From assembly GCA_964293305.1 (NCBI GenBank), contig CAXYYO010000005.1, forward strand, positions 1 through 64,000: a stretch of DNA of 64,000 nucleotides. The letters run 5' to 3'. The notes below the pieces were generated by a model. That model saw nothing but the letters and a program-made list of their open reading frames with translations. It had not been told where the DNA came from and did no database searches. This document shows, piece by piece, positions 17,434 to 26,504 of the stretch. This DNA comes from CALAGJ01 sp964293305. Lineage in GTDB: Bacteria; Bacteroidota; Bacteroidia; Chitinophagales; Chitinophagaceae. The position numbers were made by a program, and so were the translations under genes. The number at the start of each line of letters is the position of its first letter. Position 1 is the stretch's first letter.

Positions 17434-18789
17434 ATGAATTTATTAGTCATAGATTGGGGTACAGTTGGCGTAAAAGCGCTCCAGTTTGTAATGTCATTTT
17501 CAATTTTAGTAACCCTGCATGAAATGGGGCACTTTTTTACAGCTAGATGGTTTAAATGCAGGGTAGATAAATTTTACCTCTTTTTTGACCCTTGGTTTAG
17601 TATTTTCAAAAAGAAAATTAAAGATACAGAGTATGGTCTCGGATGGATACCTTTTGGTGGTTATGTAAAAATAGCCGGCATGGTGGATGAAAGTATGGAC
17701 AAAGAGCAAATGAAATTGCCTCCTCAGCCATGGGAGTTTAGAAGCAAACCAGCTTGGCAACGATTGATTATAATGGTGGGTGGTGTGGTTGTAAATATTA
17801 TATTGGCAATTGTTTTGTTTATTATGATTGCCTGGGTATGGGGAGATGAATATATACCAGCCCAAAATTTGAAATATGGAGTTACTGTTGATAGCTTAGG
17901 AAGGCAAATTGGCATGCAGGATGGAGATCAGATTGTTTCAATAGGTACAGTACCTTATGAAAAAGTAGGGTCAGCCACATTACTTTTTATTCAGAATGAA
18001 CCAAAAGAAATAACGATTAGCAGAAATGGAACCATAAAGAAACTCTCCATTCCAGAAGGATTTATTGGACAACTCAATAAAAATAGAGGTGGTGGTTTTA
18101 CATATTTAAGATTCCCGGCAATCATTGATTCTATTGATGCAGCCAACGTCAACATAAAAGAAGGAGTTATTAACGAAGGCGACACCCTGATAGCAATTAA
18201 TAACAATAAGATACAATGGGCTTCTGAATTATTTTCTGTAAAACCCATCAAAAATCAAACGGCAATACTTACCCTTATTAGTAAAAATGGTGACACTTCT
18301 AAAGCATCCGTTTTTTATGATTCTACAGGGGCAAGTAATATTGGATTTCAATCTGCTGGTATAGCACTTGGCACAAAAAAAATCAATTATAGTTTTGCAG
18401 AATCTGTACCGGCAGGATGGAATAAATGCTGGGAAACACTGGCAAATTATATCCAGAATTTAAAGCAACTTTTTGTTTCAAAAGAAATTAAAGTAAGTGA
18501 TTCCTTGGGTAGTGTTATTAGTATTGGCAATGCATTCAGTGGTGAATTGAGCGATTGGCGTGGTTTCTGGACGATGACAGCGATTTTTTCCATCATACTA
18601 GCATTTATGAATATATTACCTATACCTGCATTAGATGGTGGCCATGCATTATTTTGTACCTTTGAAATGATAACAGGAAGAAAACCTAGTGATAAGTTTA
18701 TGGAATATGCTCAAACGGTTGGCATGGTATTATTATTAGGTTTAATGGTTTATGCTTTAGGTTTAGATGTGTTCAGGTTGTTTCAATAA
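17434..18789 (+). CDS. rseP: RIP zinc metalloprotease RseP/SpoIIM-type site-2 protease
   Basis: Inner-membrane site-2 protease that cleaves membrane segments of anti-sigma factors and remnant signal peptides. 451 residues. The zinc motif HEMGH is at 29-33 in the first helix, FGGYVKIAGM follows, transmembrane helices lie at about 115-135, and central PDZ-like regions span about 140-340. NILPIPALDGGH (third zinc ligand Asp in the LDG motif) and a final membrane segment are near 395-445. The ATG at 17434 follows an intergenic stretch containing a weak promoter (TACTTTGC). The gene is followed directly by tmRNA in the same direction. Confidence 0.93.
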   Translation: MNLLVIDWGTVGVKALQFVMSFSILVTLHEMGHFFTARWFKCRVDKFYLFFDPWFSIFKKKIKDTEYGLGWIPFGGYVKIAGMVDESMDKEQMKLPPQPWEFRSKPAWQRLIIMVGGVVVNIILAIVLFIMIAWVWGDEYIPAQNLKYGVTVDSLGRQIGMQDGDQIVSIGTVPYEKVGSATLLFIQNEPKEITISRNGTIKKLSIPEGFIGQLNKNRGGGFTYLRFPAIIDSIDAANVNIKEGVINEGDTLIAINNNKIQWASELFSVKPIKNQTAILTLISKNGDTSKASVFYDSTGASNIGFQSAGIALGTKKINYSFAESVPAGWNKCWETLANYIQNLKQLFVSKEIKVSDSLGSVISIGNAFSGELSDWRGFWTMTAIFSIILAFMNILPIPALDGGHALFCTFEMITGRKPSDKFMEYAQTVGMVLLLGLMVYALGLDVFRLFQ

Positions 18790-18818
18790 GTTCTTTGAAA
18801 ATATACTTCCAAAATATC

Positions 18819-19191
18819 GGGGCTGTATTTGGTTTTGACAGCGTTGGTTGAGGCAGGTGTAAGCATGCAGTGCGTTGTATCATTAGCACTTTAATCTGAA
18901 GATTCAAAACACAAAAGGCGAATCAAACTTCGCTATGGCTGCCTAATCAGTGATTGGGTAATCATTAGGGCCGTGTCGAGCAGGTTGACCTTTAACCAAG
19001 CTCCACCGCCGACTCAAATCAAATAAAGGTTGCTGTCATACTAGGCTGTGCAGATGACAAAAGACTATTCAGCTAAGTGATATATTGGTTGGTTCTTTCC
19101 CTGTATATCGCCTACAAATAATAAAGAAATAAGCATGTAGAAAGCTTGTTGCAATGACGTTTGGACGGCGGTTCGACTCCGCCCAGCTCCA
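18819..19191 (+). ncRNA. ssrA: Transfer-messenger RNA
   Basis: Single-piece tmRNA of 373 bases. The 5' GGGGCUG pairs with 3' CAGCUCC to form the acceptor stem, followed by discriminator A at 19191; CCA is not encoded. A T-arm with GGTTCGACTCC is at 19170-19180. The tag frame GGC GAA ... GCC TAA at 18917-18946 encodes GESNFAMAA (an Ala from the charged tmRNA precedes it), close to tags of other Bacteroidota. It rescues stalled ribosomes with SmpB. A perfect 13-pair terminator follows. Confidence 0.97.
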
Positions 19192-19200
19192 CTTTAGAAA

Positions 19201-19236
19201 AAGGCTATCATTTACTGCAAATGATAGCCTTTTTTT
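19201..19236 (+). terminator. Rho-independent terminator of tmRNA
   Basis: AAGGCTATCATTT (19201-19213) pairs perfectly with AAATGATAGCCTT (19219-19231) around ACTGC, followed by a T run. Confidence 0.93.
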
Positions 19237-19414
19237 AGTTAAATCAAACCAATAGCATTTTAACCTTTTTCTTAAAATATTTATTTCAACCCTGATATAT
19301 TATTCATTTTACGCTTTGAAGATATTCGAGTAAATTTTATATTAATTTAAACATTTTTCAAAGGTATAAAATTCGTAATTTGTATATTCGCAGCCACAAA
19401 AAATATACGATTTT

Positions 19415-20380
19415 ATGCAAAAAAAAGCTGTTGTTTGTGGTGCTGGTGGCTTCATCGGAGGTCATTTAGTAAACAGACTAAAAGAAGAAGGATATTGGGT
19501 TAGGGGAGTTGATTTAAAGGAAAATGAATACGGCAATATGAACGCTGATGAATTCATTATTGGCGATTTAAGAGAGCCTTCCATTGCAAATAATATTGTA
19601 ATTGGAATGAATGAGGTATATCAATTAGCTGCTGACATGGGTGGTGCAGGCTATATTTTTACAGGGGAAAATGATGCATCAGTAATGCATAATTCAGCTC
19701 TTTGTAATTTAAATGTTTTAGAAGCAGCTTATCAAGAGGGCATAAAAAGGATATTTTATAGCAGCAGCGCTTGTATGTATCCAGAATACAATCAATTAGA
19801 CCCCGAAAACCCTAAATGCTCAGAAGAGAGTGCGTATCCAGCGGCACCAGACAGTGAATATGGCTGGGAAAAATTATTTAGTGAAAGGCTTTTTTTAAGT
19901 TACCATAGGAATCATGGTATGGAAGTAAGAATTGCTCGCTTTCATAACATTTTTGGTCCACAAGGCACATGGACAGGTGGTAAGGAAAAAGCACCCGCAG
20001 CTATGTGTCGTAAAGTAGCTGAAGCAGATGAAAATGGCACTATAGAAGTATGGGGAGATGGTAAACAAACAAGGTCATTTCTATATGTGGATGAATGTGT
20101 AGAAGGCATCTGTAGGTTAATGCAGAGTAATTTTACAGGTCCAGTAAACCTCGGAAGTGAAGAAATGATTTCCATCAATGATTTTGCAAAAATGGCTATT
20201 CAAATTTCAGGTAAAAATATTGCGATAAAGAATATTTCAGGACCCACAGGAGTTAGAGGCCGTAACTCAGATAATAAATTAATGTTTGAAAAGCTTGGCT
20301 GGCAGCCTTCAAAATCTTTATTGGAAGGTATGCAAAAAACCTATAATTGGGTAAGTGCACAAGTAGCTTCTAAAAAATAA
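19415..20380 (+). CDS. NAD-dependent epimerase close to GDP-mannose 3,5-epimerase
   Basis: 321-residue extended short-chain dehydrogenase. Rossmann GAGGFIGGHL is at the N-terminus, and the active site is YGWEK (Tyr, Lys) with the SSACMYPEY segment carrying the epimerase Cys. RFHNIFGPQGTWTGGKEKAPA and GVRGRNSDNKL closely follow the pattern of plant GDP-mannose 3,5-epimerase (catalytic Cys, Lys and the Arg of RGRNSDN). Likely role: conversion of GDP-mannose to GDP-L-galactose or a related sugar for surface glycans. It stands alone, not in the polysaccharide operon at 57-64 kb. The substrate call is inference from motif similarity. Confidence 0.8.
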   Translation: MQKKAVVCGAGGFIGGHLVNRLKEEGYWVRGVDLKENEYGNMNADEFIIGDLREPSIANNIVIGMNEVYQLAADMGGAGYIFTGENDASVMHNSALCNLNVLEAAYQEGIKRIFYSSSACMYPEYNQLDPENPKCSEESAYPAAPDSEYGWEKLFSERLFLSYHRNHGMEVRIARFHNIFGPQGTWTGGKEKAPAAMCRKVAEADENGTIEVWGDGKQTRSFLYVDECVEGICRLMQSNFTGPVNLGSEEMISINDFAKMAIQISGKNIAIKNISGPTGVRGRNSDNKLMFEKLGWQPSKSLLEGMQKTYNWVSAQVASKK

Positions 20381-20597
20381 ATATTGACATTTTATACAAA
20401 TACTTGTTCTGTATAGCAATATCATGGGTACCCATTAAAAAGAATTAGAAATTAGATTTTTTTTTATTGAGTGACAACTACTTGTTATAAATGAGGTACA
20501 GAATCTATTCTATTGATAAAATAGTACCACTTAAAAAACAATTGTTGTAATTTTTTTAGCCACCCAATGGCTTACTTACTTTGTATTGAATATTATT

Positions 20598-20942
20598 ATG
20601 AATACATCTAACATAACAATTGAGGTATCTCTTGGTGAAGATAAAATACCAGAAGCCATACATTGGCATGCCGGCGAAACTACAGCTGAAAATAAGCAGG
20701 TAGCCAAAGGCATGATTTTGAGTTTTTGGGATGGGGCGGATAAAAGTGCTTTGCGTATGGATTTATGGACAAAAGAGATGATGGTTGATGAAATGGCAGA
20801 TTTTTTTTATCAGACTATGATGACTATGGCTGATACCTATCAACGTGCCACGAACCAACCAGAACTCTCAAATGAAATAAAAGAATTTGCAAAATCCTTT
20901 TACCAAAAATTTAGAAATACACAACAACAATCAAAATTGTAA
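20598..20942 (+). CDS. gldC: Gliding motility protein GldC
   Basis: 114 residues, cytoplasmic, matching the GldC pattern: KIPEAIHWHAGETT, then ILSFWDGADKSALRMDLWTKEMMVDEMADFFYQTMMTMADTYQRAT. GldC accompanies the Bacteroidota gliding/type IX secretion proteins, though its biochemical role is not established. The ATG at 20598 is preferred to an in-frame TTG at 20586. The 10-base palindrome AACAATTGTT lies at 20537-20546 upstream. It is one base from the yqeY start, so the operon gldC-yqeY-cvpA is likely. Confidence 0.9.
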   Translation: MNTSNITIEVSLGEDKIPEAIHWHAGETTAENKQVAKGMILSFWDGADKSALRMDLWTKEMMVDEMADFFYQTMMTMADTYQRATNQPELSNEIKEFAKSFYQKFRNTQQQSKL

Positions 20943-20943
20943 T

Positions 20944-21405
20944 ATGCAATTGGAACAAAAAATCATGGAGCAGCTCAAAGAAGCCATGAAATCCAAGAAT
21001 GAAGCCGCACTACGTAGTTTAAGAGCTATAAAAGCAGAGATACTAAAAGCCAAAACAGAGCCTGGTTTTAGTGGCGTTATTTCTGAAGAAGGCGCCATAA
21101 AAATGCTACAAAAAATGACAAAGCAACGTAAAGATGCTTTAGAAATTTATGAACAACAAAATAGATCTGATCTTGCGCAAAAAGAGCGGGAAGAAATTCA
21201 AGTAATTGAAACATTTTTGCCAAAACAGTTAGAAATATCTGAACTCAAATCAATGCTTCAAGAAATCATTGCTAATGCTGGCGCATCCGGCTCTGCTGAT
21301 ATGGGTAAAATTATGGGATTGGCTTCAAAACAATTTGCAGGCAAAGCGGATGGCAAAACCATTTCTGCTTTGGTCAAAGAATTACTAACCATTATGGATA
21401 AATAA
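20944..21405 (+). CDS. GatB/YqeY domain protein
   Basis: 153 residues, all helical: EQLKEAMKSKNEAALRSLRA at the start, KQRKDALEIYEQQNRSDLAQKE in the middle and a C-terminal GADMGK-like segment (ADMGKIMGLASKQFAGKADGK), the pattern of the stand-alone YqeY family related to the tRNA-binding tail of GatB. A role in tRNA-dependent amidation is suspected but unproven. The ATG at 20944 directly follows the gldC stop. It overlaps the next gene by one base (TAATG). Confidence 0.9.
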   Translation: MQLEQKIMEQLKEAMKSKNEAALRSLRAIKAEILKAKTEPGFSGVISEEGAIKMLQKMTKQRKDALEIYEQQNRSDLAQKEREEIQVIETFLPKQLEISELKSMLQEIIANAGASGSADMGKIMGLASKQFAGKADGKTISALVKELLTIMDK

Positions 21406-21941
21406 TGTCAATAGATATTATTTGTATCCTCATTTTGGCTATCGGATTTTTTAAGGGTCTGAAGAAAGGATTAATAATGGGAGTGTTTTCCCTACTTGCT
21501 TTTATAGCAGGCATTGCCGCTGCATTAAAACTTTCTGCAGTTGTTGCTATATGGTTACAGGAAAATTCAAATATTGGTATCACATGGCTTCCTGTCATTT
21601 CATTTGCCTTGGTTTTTATAGGTGTAGTTCTGCTGATAAAATGGGGTGCAAAGCTGATTGAAAACATAGCTGACATAGCATTACTTGGTTGGGTAAATAA
21701 GGGAGGCGGTGCATTGATGTACTTGGCTATATATGGGCTAATAATAAGTGTAGCATTTTTTTACCTAAAGCAGCTCGGTATTTTGACTGATGCTGCTACG
21801 TCTGAAAGTAAGCTATACCATCTACTACAACCATTTGGCCCATTTGTAATAGATGGCATTGGAAAAATATTACCAATCTTCAAAGACTTATTTAATCAAC
21901 TCTCCACTTTTTTTGGGAATATAGAATCGAAAACTACTTAA
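21405..21941 (+). CDS. CvpA-family inner membrane protein
   Basis: 178 residues with four predicted membrane helices (about 3-20, 25-45, 63-85 and 100-125) and the CvpA opening IDIICILILAIGFFKGLKKG. The family is named for colicin V production in E. coli and is linked to envelope homeostasis. It is translationally coupled to yqeY through a one-base overlap. Confidence 0.87.
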   Translation: MSIDIICILILAIGFFKGLKKGLIMGVFSLLAFIAGIAAALKLSAVVAIWLQENSNIGITWLPVISFALVFIGVVLLIKWGAKLIENIADIALLGWVNKGGGALMYLAIYGLIISVAFFYLKQLGILTDAATSESKLYHLLQPFGPFVIDGIGKILPIFKDLFNQLSTFFGNIESKTT

Positions 21942-22289
21942 ATCAGAATAAATTTCTATCATAATAATGAAGCACCTGATTTGTAAACATTTTGAATATT
22001 AGATAGTTTTAGCAGATTAACAATTTTATCTCAGATTTTATACTGTAAGTGAAAATCAAAAAAACAGCTAAAATATGTATCTCCATACTCTTAACTGAAT
22101 ACCACTTACACCCATACAAAAATGTACTTATCTATTTTATATCAATTGTGCATTTTTAAAAATACTATTCCTGAAAGCATTTATTAACTTTTATTCAAAC
22201 AAGTTCGTTAAAGCGAGTAGTGATTAATTCTTGTTTGTATGGTTATGTTAATATAAATGCTTTATTTGCGAAGCGATTAAGTTGAATGC
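21942..22289. other. AT-rich intergenic stretch without visible gene
   Basis: No coding frame, terminator-like hairpin or family A/B repeat recognised. A TTATTTGC segment about 25 bases before the hydrolase ATG is only an imperfect promoter match. Confidence 0.45.
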
Positions 22290-23069
22290 ATGCAATTTGA
22301 ACTCAAACAATTAGAAAAATTTAGATATATCGAAGAGGGCAGCGGACCACCGCTGGTATTATTACATGGCCTCTTTGGTGCATTGAGTAATTTTGGAAGT
22401 TTGATTGACTATTTTAGGCATCAATACACGGTGTATGTACCTATGCTTCCTACGTTTGAGCTTGATTTACTACATACAACAGTTGGTGGTTTTGAAAAAT
22501 ATATTTATAAGTTTATAGAAAGGAAAGGCATTAAAGATTATAATCTTCTCGGCAACTCTTTAGGTGGTCATATATCATTAGTACACACGCTTCGCCATCC
22601 TGAAAATATTCGTTCTCTCACACTTACTGGCAGTAGTGGATTATATGAAAATGGTATGGGTGATACCTATCCACGTCGTGGAGATTATACCTATATAAAG
22701 AGAAAAACTGAGCTCACGTTTTACGATCCCGCTACAGCTACAAAAGAATTAGTAGATGAAGTTTATGCCACTAGCAACAATAGACTACATCTAATACGGA
22801 TCCTGTCTTTGGCAAAAAGTGCCATCAGAAATAATCTCGGCGAGGAGCTCAATCAGATAAATCAACCCACTTTGTTGATATGGGGCAATCAGGATGTTGT
22901 AACACCTCCTTTTGTAGGTAAAGAATTTCATAAACTACTACCCAATAGTGAATTGCATATTATTGATAAATGTGGACACGCCCCAATGATGGAGCAAGCT
23001 GATGAATTTAACAGGATTTTGGATTCTTTCCTGTCAAAAATTTATGCAAATGCTGCAACTTTAGCCTGA
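22290..23069 (+). CDS. Alpha/beta hydrolase
   Basis: 259 residues. Oxyanion-hole region LLHGLFG, nucleophile elbow GNSLGG (Ser about 91), acid in GNQDVVTP and His in KCGHAPMMEQ complete a canonical triad. No signal peptide. Closest in style to meta-cleavage hydrolases and lipases, but the substrate cannot be assigned. A CBS-domain gene follows 30 bases later and may be cotranscribed. Confidence 0.85.
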   Translation: MQFELKQLEKFRYIEEGSGPPLVLLHGLFGALSNFGSLIDYFRHQYTVYVPMLPTFELDLLHTTVGGFEKYIYKFIERKGIKDYNLLGNSLGGHISLVHTLRHPENIRSLTLTGSSGLYENGMGDTYPRRGDYTYIKRKTELTFYDPATATKELVDEVYATSNNRLHLIRILSLAKSAIRNNLGEELNQINQPTLLIWGNQDVVTPPFVGKEFHKLLPNSELHIIDKCGHAPMMEQADEFNRILDSFLSKIYANAATLA

Positions 23070-23099
23070 TAATTTTGACTTATTTTAAAGACGCTTAAA

Positions 23100-23762
23100 A
23101 TGCTGATTAATGAAATTTTATTATCCCAAGTTCCAGTTTTAAAAAGGGATGATACTATAGCCGAAGCCCTTATTGCCTTTGAAGATTGCAAGCTTACACA
23201 ATTGCCCATTATTGAAAACGATAAATTAATTGGCATTATTGATGAGGAAGTTATTGCTGTTGCCAATCAGGCTTTGAATGTAGAAACACTACTTACTGAC
23301 CTCATTCCTATTTATATTTATCCAGAACAGCATCTCCTTGAGGCATTAAAAAAAATATCTATCTATAATGCAGATTTGATTCCAGTAATACACCAGGATA
23401 CAAAAGAATATATGGGGTCTTTACTATCATCACAACTGATAAAAAGTGTGGGTACATATGTGAGTGCTTCCAGTACAGGTGCCGTAGTAGTGATAGAAGT
23501 AAATCCTTACCAATATTCATTTGGAGAATTGTGTAGGCTGATTGAAACAAATGATGCATTTATAACACAGTTAAATACTTATACCAATACTAGTACGGGT
23601 ATGATGACAGTGAGTATTAAAGTCAATAAAAATGAAGTATCTGATATTGTTGCTACCCTTCAAAGATATGAATACCAAGTAAAAGCTTATTTTGGTGATG
23701 AGTATTATGCCAATGAGTTGAGGGAAAATTATGACCACCTGATGAATTATTTAGAAATCTAA
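23100..23762 (+). CDS. CBS-pair protein with C-terminal ACT-like domain
   Basis: 220 residues: two CBS motifs (about 1-60 VLKRDDTIAEALIAFEDCKLTQ and 65-125 ALKKISIYNADLIPVIHQ) that usually bind adenosyl ligands, then a ferredoxin-like ACT-type tail (about 128-215, VVVIEVNPYQYSFGELCRLIE). This resembles AcuB-like regulatory proteins. The partner enzyme is not identified. Confidence 0.8.
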   Translation: MLINEILLSQVPVLKRDDTIAEALIAFEDCKLTQLPIIENDKLIGIIDEEVIAVANQALNVETLLTDLIPIYIYPEQHLLEALKKISIYNADLIPVIHQDTKEYMGSLLSSQLIKSVGTYVSASSTGAVVVIEVNPYQYSFGELCRLIETNDAFITQLNTYTNTSTGMMTVSIKVNKNEVSDIVATLQRYEYQVKAYFGDEYYANELRENYDHLMNYLEI

Positions 23763-23844
23763 TTGTTTGTTTCTTAACAAGTAACCTCGGCCAGCCTTAA
23801 CTACTCAAAGCTTATATTTACAACTTTTATCTGTGAACGCATGC

Positions 23845-25299
23845 ATGAATAAGTTGCAAAAAATTATTTTATTATTCGCTTTTTGGATTTTTAGTGTGGT
23901 GCATTTGCATGCCCAATCAGATTCAATTCCCATTATAATTTCTCCGCTTGATACAACCATAACAGCAGATAGTAGCAGCAAATTAAAATATGTGGCCGGC
24001 ATTGCAGTATATGGCAATCTGAAAACAAAACCATTTATCATTGAAAGAGAGTTTTCATTTAAGCAGGGAGACTATGTTTCTGCTGCCGAACTTCCCGATA
24101 AACTCGAATTTGCTAGAAAACAACTCATCAACACAGGCTTATTTCTTCAAGTAGAGGTAAGAATAGAAAATCAGTTTGAAGATATTATTTTCATTTCGGT
24201 TTTAGTAAAAGAGCGATGGTATATATTCCCTTTGCCTTATTTCAAATTAATAGATAGAAATTTTAATGAATGGTGGGTTACACAAAATGCCAGTTTGGAA
24301 AGGGTAAACTATGGTGCTAAAATAATTCATAATAATTTTAGTGGCAGAAATGATAAGGTTAACCTTTGGCTTATTACAGGATATAGCAAACAGTTAGCTT
24401 TGAAATATGAGCGACCTTATGCATTCAAATCTTTACGATTTGGATATAATGCATTTGTGAATTTAAATAAACAGAAAGAACTCAATTATAACAGTGATAA
24501 TAGTAAGCAGCTTTTTTTTAAAGATCCTAATGATTTTGTAAGAGAAAGTATGCGCCTTCAAGTGGACTTAACTTATCGTCCAGCTATACGTTCCAGACAC
24601 CAATTAAGATTTGGCTATACTACAGAGCAGATATCTGATAGTATAGTGGCCCGCAATCCATATTATCTTCCAAATAGGCTAAATAAAATCAGCTTCCCAG
24701 AAATCACTTATTCATTCAAATATTATCATACTGATTACAATATATACCCACTTAAAGGTTTTCAAATAGAAGCAAATCTCTCCAGGCAAGGTGGATTTAA
24801 AGGACCCATAGATGCCACAACATTAAGTGTTATAACTTCTTATACTCAACCCATAACATCCAAGGCACAAATACAATATCAATTCGGAGGCATACTCCGT
24901 GTTCCTTTTAATCAACCATTTTATACAAAACAACTTTTTGGATATGGCAATATATTTATGAGAGGTTTAGAATATTATGTAGTTGATGGCGTAGCCGGAA
25001 GTGTAGGCAGAGTAACGGGAAGACGACAACTTTTCAATTTTATTATACCCTTACCCACTAGCTCAAAAAACAAAAAGAAATTTGAAGTGCCTGTTATGAT
25101 TATGGGAAAACTGTATGGAGATGTAGGCTATGCCTACGATAAAAACCCGGGTACTAGTATCCTCAATAATCGTTTCTTATATACAGGCGGCGCCGGTGTA
25201 GATATTGTAGCTGCTTATGATATTGTTTTACGGTTTGAATACAGCTTTAACCAGTTTGGTGAAAATGGTTTTTTCTTCCATGCAAGAAAAGATTTCTAA
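23845..25299 (+). CDS. BamA/TamA-like outer membrane protein with one POTRA domain
   Basis: About 484 residues. Signal peptide (LILLFAFWIFSVVHLHAQ-type, cleavage near HAQ), one POTRA-like domain at about 45-125 (VAGIAVYGNLKTKPFIIERE, then LINTGLFLQVEVRIE), and a long beta-barrel resembling the bacterial surface antigen family, ending RFEYSFNQFGENGFFFHARKDF with a terminal aromatic. Single-POTRA Omp85 relatives are common in Bacteroidota; their cargo is generally unknown. The ATG at 23845 is preferred to a GTG at 23833. Confidence 0.8.
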   Translation: MNKLQKIILLFAFWIFSVVHLHAQSDSIPIIISPLDTTITADSSSKLKYVAGIAVYGNLKTKPFIIEREFSFKQGDYVSAAELPDKLEFARKQLINTGLFLQVEVRIENQFEDIIFISVLVKERWYIFPLPYFKLIDRNFNEWWVTQNASLERVNYGAKIIHNNFSGRNDKVNLWLITGYSKQLALKYERPYAFKSLRFGYNAFVNLNKQKELNYNSDNSKQLFFKDPNDFVRESMRLQVDLTYRPAIRSRHQLRFGYTTEQISDSIVARNPYYLPNRLNKISFPEITYSFKYYHTDYNIYPLKGFQIEANLSRQGGFKGPIDATTLSVITSYTQPITSKAQIQYQFGGILRVPFNQPFYTKQLFGYGNIFMRGLEYYVVDGVAGSVGRVTGRRQLFNFIIPLPTSSKNKKKFEVPVMIMGKLYGDVGYAYDKNPGTSILNNRFLYTGGAGVDIVAAYDIVLRFEYSFNQFGENGFFFHARKDF

Positions 25300-25370
25300 A
25301 TTGAATAGGTGCAGTGGATCTTTTTCATCTATTTCGATAACCCATATCTTCACCTTCCAATTCAATAATA

Positions 25371-26501
25371 ATGAACCCCATAGTAGAACAAATTCAAGAG
25401 TATTTACAACATGATGATTTTGACCTTGCCAACAGACGCATTTTAGATGCAGTAGCAGACACTGCTGATAACAAGCTCATTGATACTGCCCTCCAATGCA
25501 GTGCAATTTTACATGATGAAGACTACGAACACTCAGAAAAAATAATAAGATATACAGAGCAGATTGGGGTAGTAATAGAAGCCCTGAAACAAAGGCCCGT
25601 ATTAGAATCTACGCCCAAGGTTTTGGCCTTAGTAAAAGAAATTGAAAAGCAATATACTGCCAGTAGCTTTAAACTGTACCCCATCAGTTTTAAAATACAT
25701 ACAGGTAAAATTATTGGTGTAGTGGGAGAAAATGGTAATGGTAAAACAACACTCTTAGGTTGTCTATCCGGCATGCTTTCCATTACAGCAGGAAGTATTA
25801 TTTATAAAGACATTGCGCAAAGCGGATATTATGCCGTAAAACATAAGGTTGCGTTTATACCTCAACGCATACCGGAGTGGTATGGCCTGCTAAAAGATAA
25901 TCTGAATTTCTCCGCATCCATTGCCGGCCTATTTGATGCAGAGAATATTAGAAATGTAAATTTTATGATGGAAAGACTTGGCCTCACCAAGTATGCACAT
26001 CTTACCTGGTCACAAATAAGTAGTGGATATCGCACAAGGTTTGAAATAGCAAGAGTGCTATTACAAAAACCACAACTACTTATTTTAGATGAACCCTTGG
26101 CAAATCTTGATATAAAAGCCCAGCAAACTTTACTAATGGATTTAAAATTCATGACCAAATCTCAAAACCAGCCAATAGGTGTTGTGCTTAGTTCTCAACA
26201 ATTGCACGAAGTGGAAAAAGTAGCAGACACCATGTTTTTTATAAAAAATGGAAAGTGCATTCATCAGTCTGATAGCAGCACCAATAGTGTTGATGCAGTA
26301 TTAGAAATTGAAAGCAAAGTGAGCAGAGAAGCACTTGAACAAGCCCTACAGGGCAATGCAACCATACAATTTAATGGTGGCATTTTTACCCTTACCTCTT
26401 CTATGCTTAGCACAAAAGAAATGCTTATGATATTGATGGAAAACAATATTGAAATCAACTATTCCAGAGATATAACCCATTCAACAAAAAGATATTTTTA
26501 A
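25371..26501 (+). CDS. ABC transporter ATPase with helical N-terminal extension
   Basis: 376 residues. The first about 100 form a helical extension (MNPIVEQIQEYLQHDDFDLA onward). The ATPase follows with Walker A GENGNGKT (119-126), Q-loop FIPQR, a weak signature (SQISSGYRTRFEIAR) and Walker B LLILDEPLANLD. The tail after 320 is a small regulatory-like domain. Three bases separate it from the multi-pass membrane gene that follows, which is the likely permease partner. The cargo is unknown. Confidence 0.85.
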   Translation: MNPIVEQIQEYLQHDDFDLANRRILDAVADTADNKLIDTALQCSAILHDEDYEHSEKIIRYTEQIGVVIEALKQRPVLESTPKVLALVKEIEKQYTASSFKLYPISFKIHTGKIIGVVGENGNGKTTLLGCLSGMLSITAGSIIYKDIAQSGYYAVKHKVAFIPQRIPEWYGLLKDNLNFSASIAGLFDAENIRNVNFMMERLGLTKYAHLTWSQISSGYRTRFEIARVLLQKPQLLILDEPLANLDIKAQQTLLMDLKFMTKSQNQPIGVVLSSQQLHEVEKVADTMFFIKNGKCIHQSDSSTNSVDAVLEIESKVSREALEQALQGNATIQFNGGIFTLTSSMLSTKEMLMILMENNIEINYSRDITHSTKRYF

Positions 26502-26504
26502 ACA

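Noticed and set aside
20537..20546. Palindrome AACAATTGTT before gldC as a fifth family A copy
   Set aside because: Only the 10-base core is shared; the flanking blocks and CCAG/CTGG ends of family A are absent.
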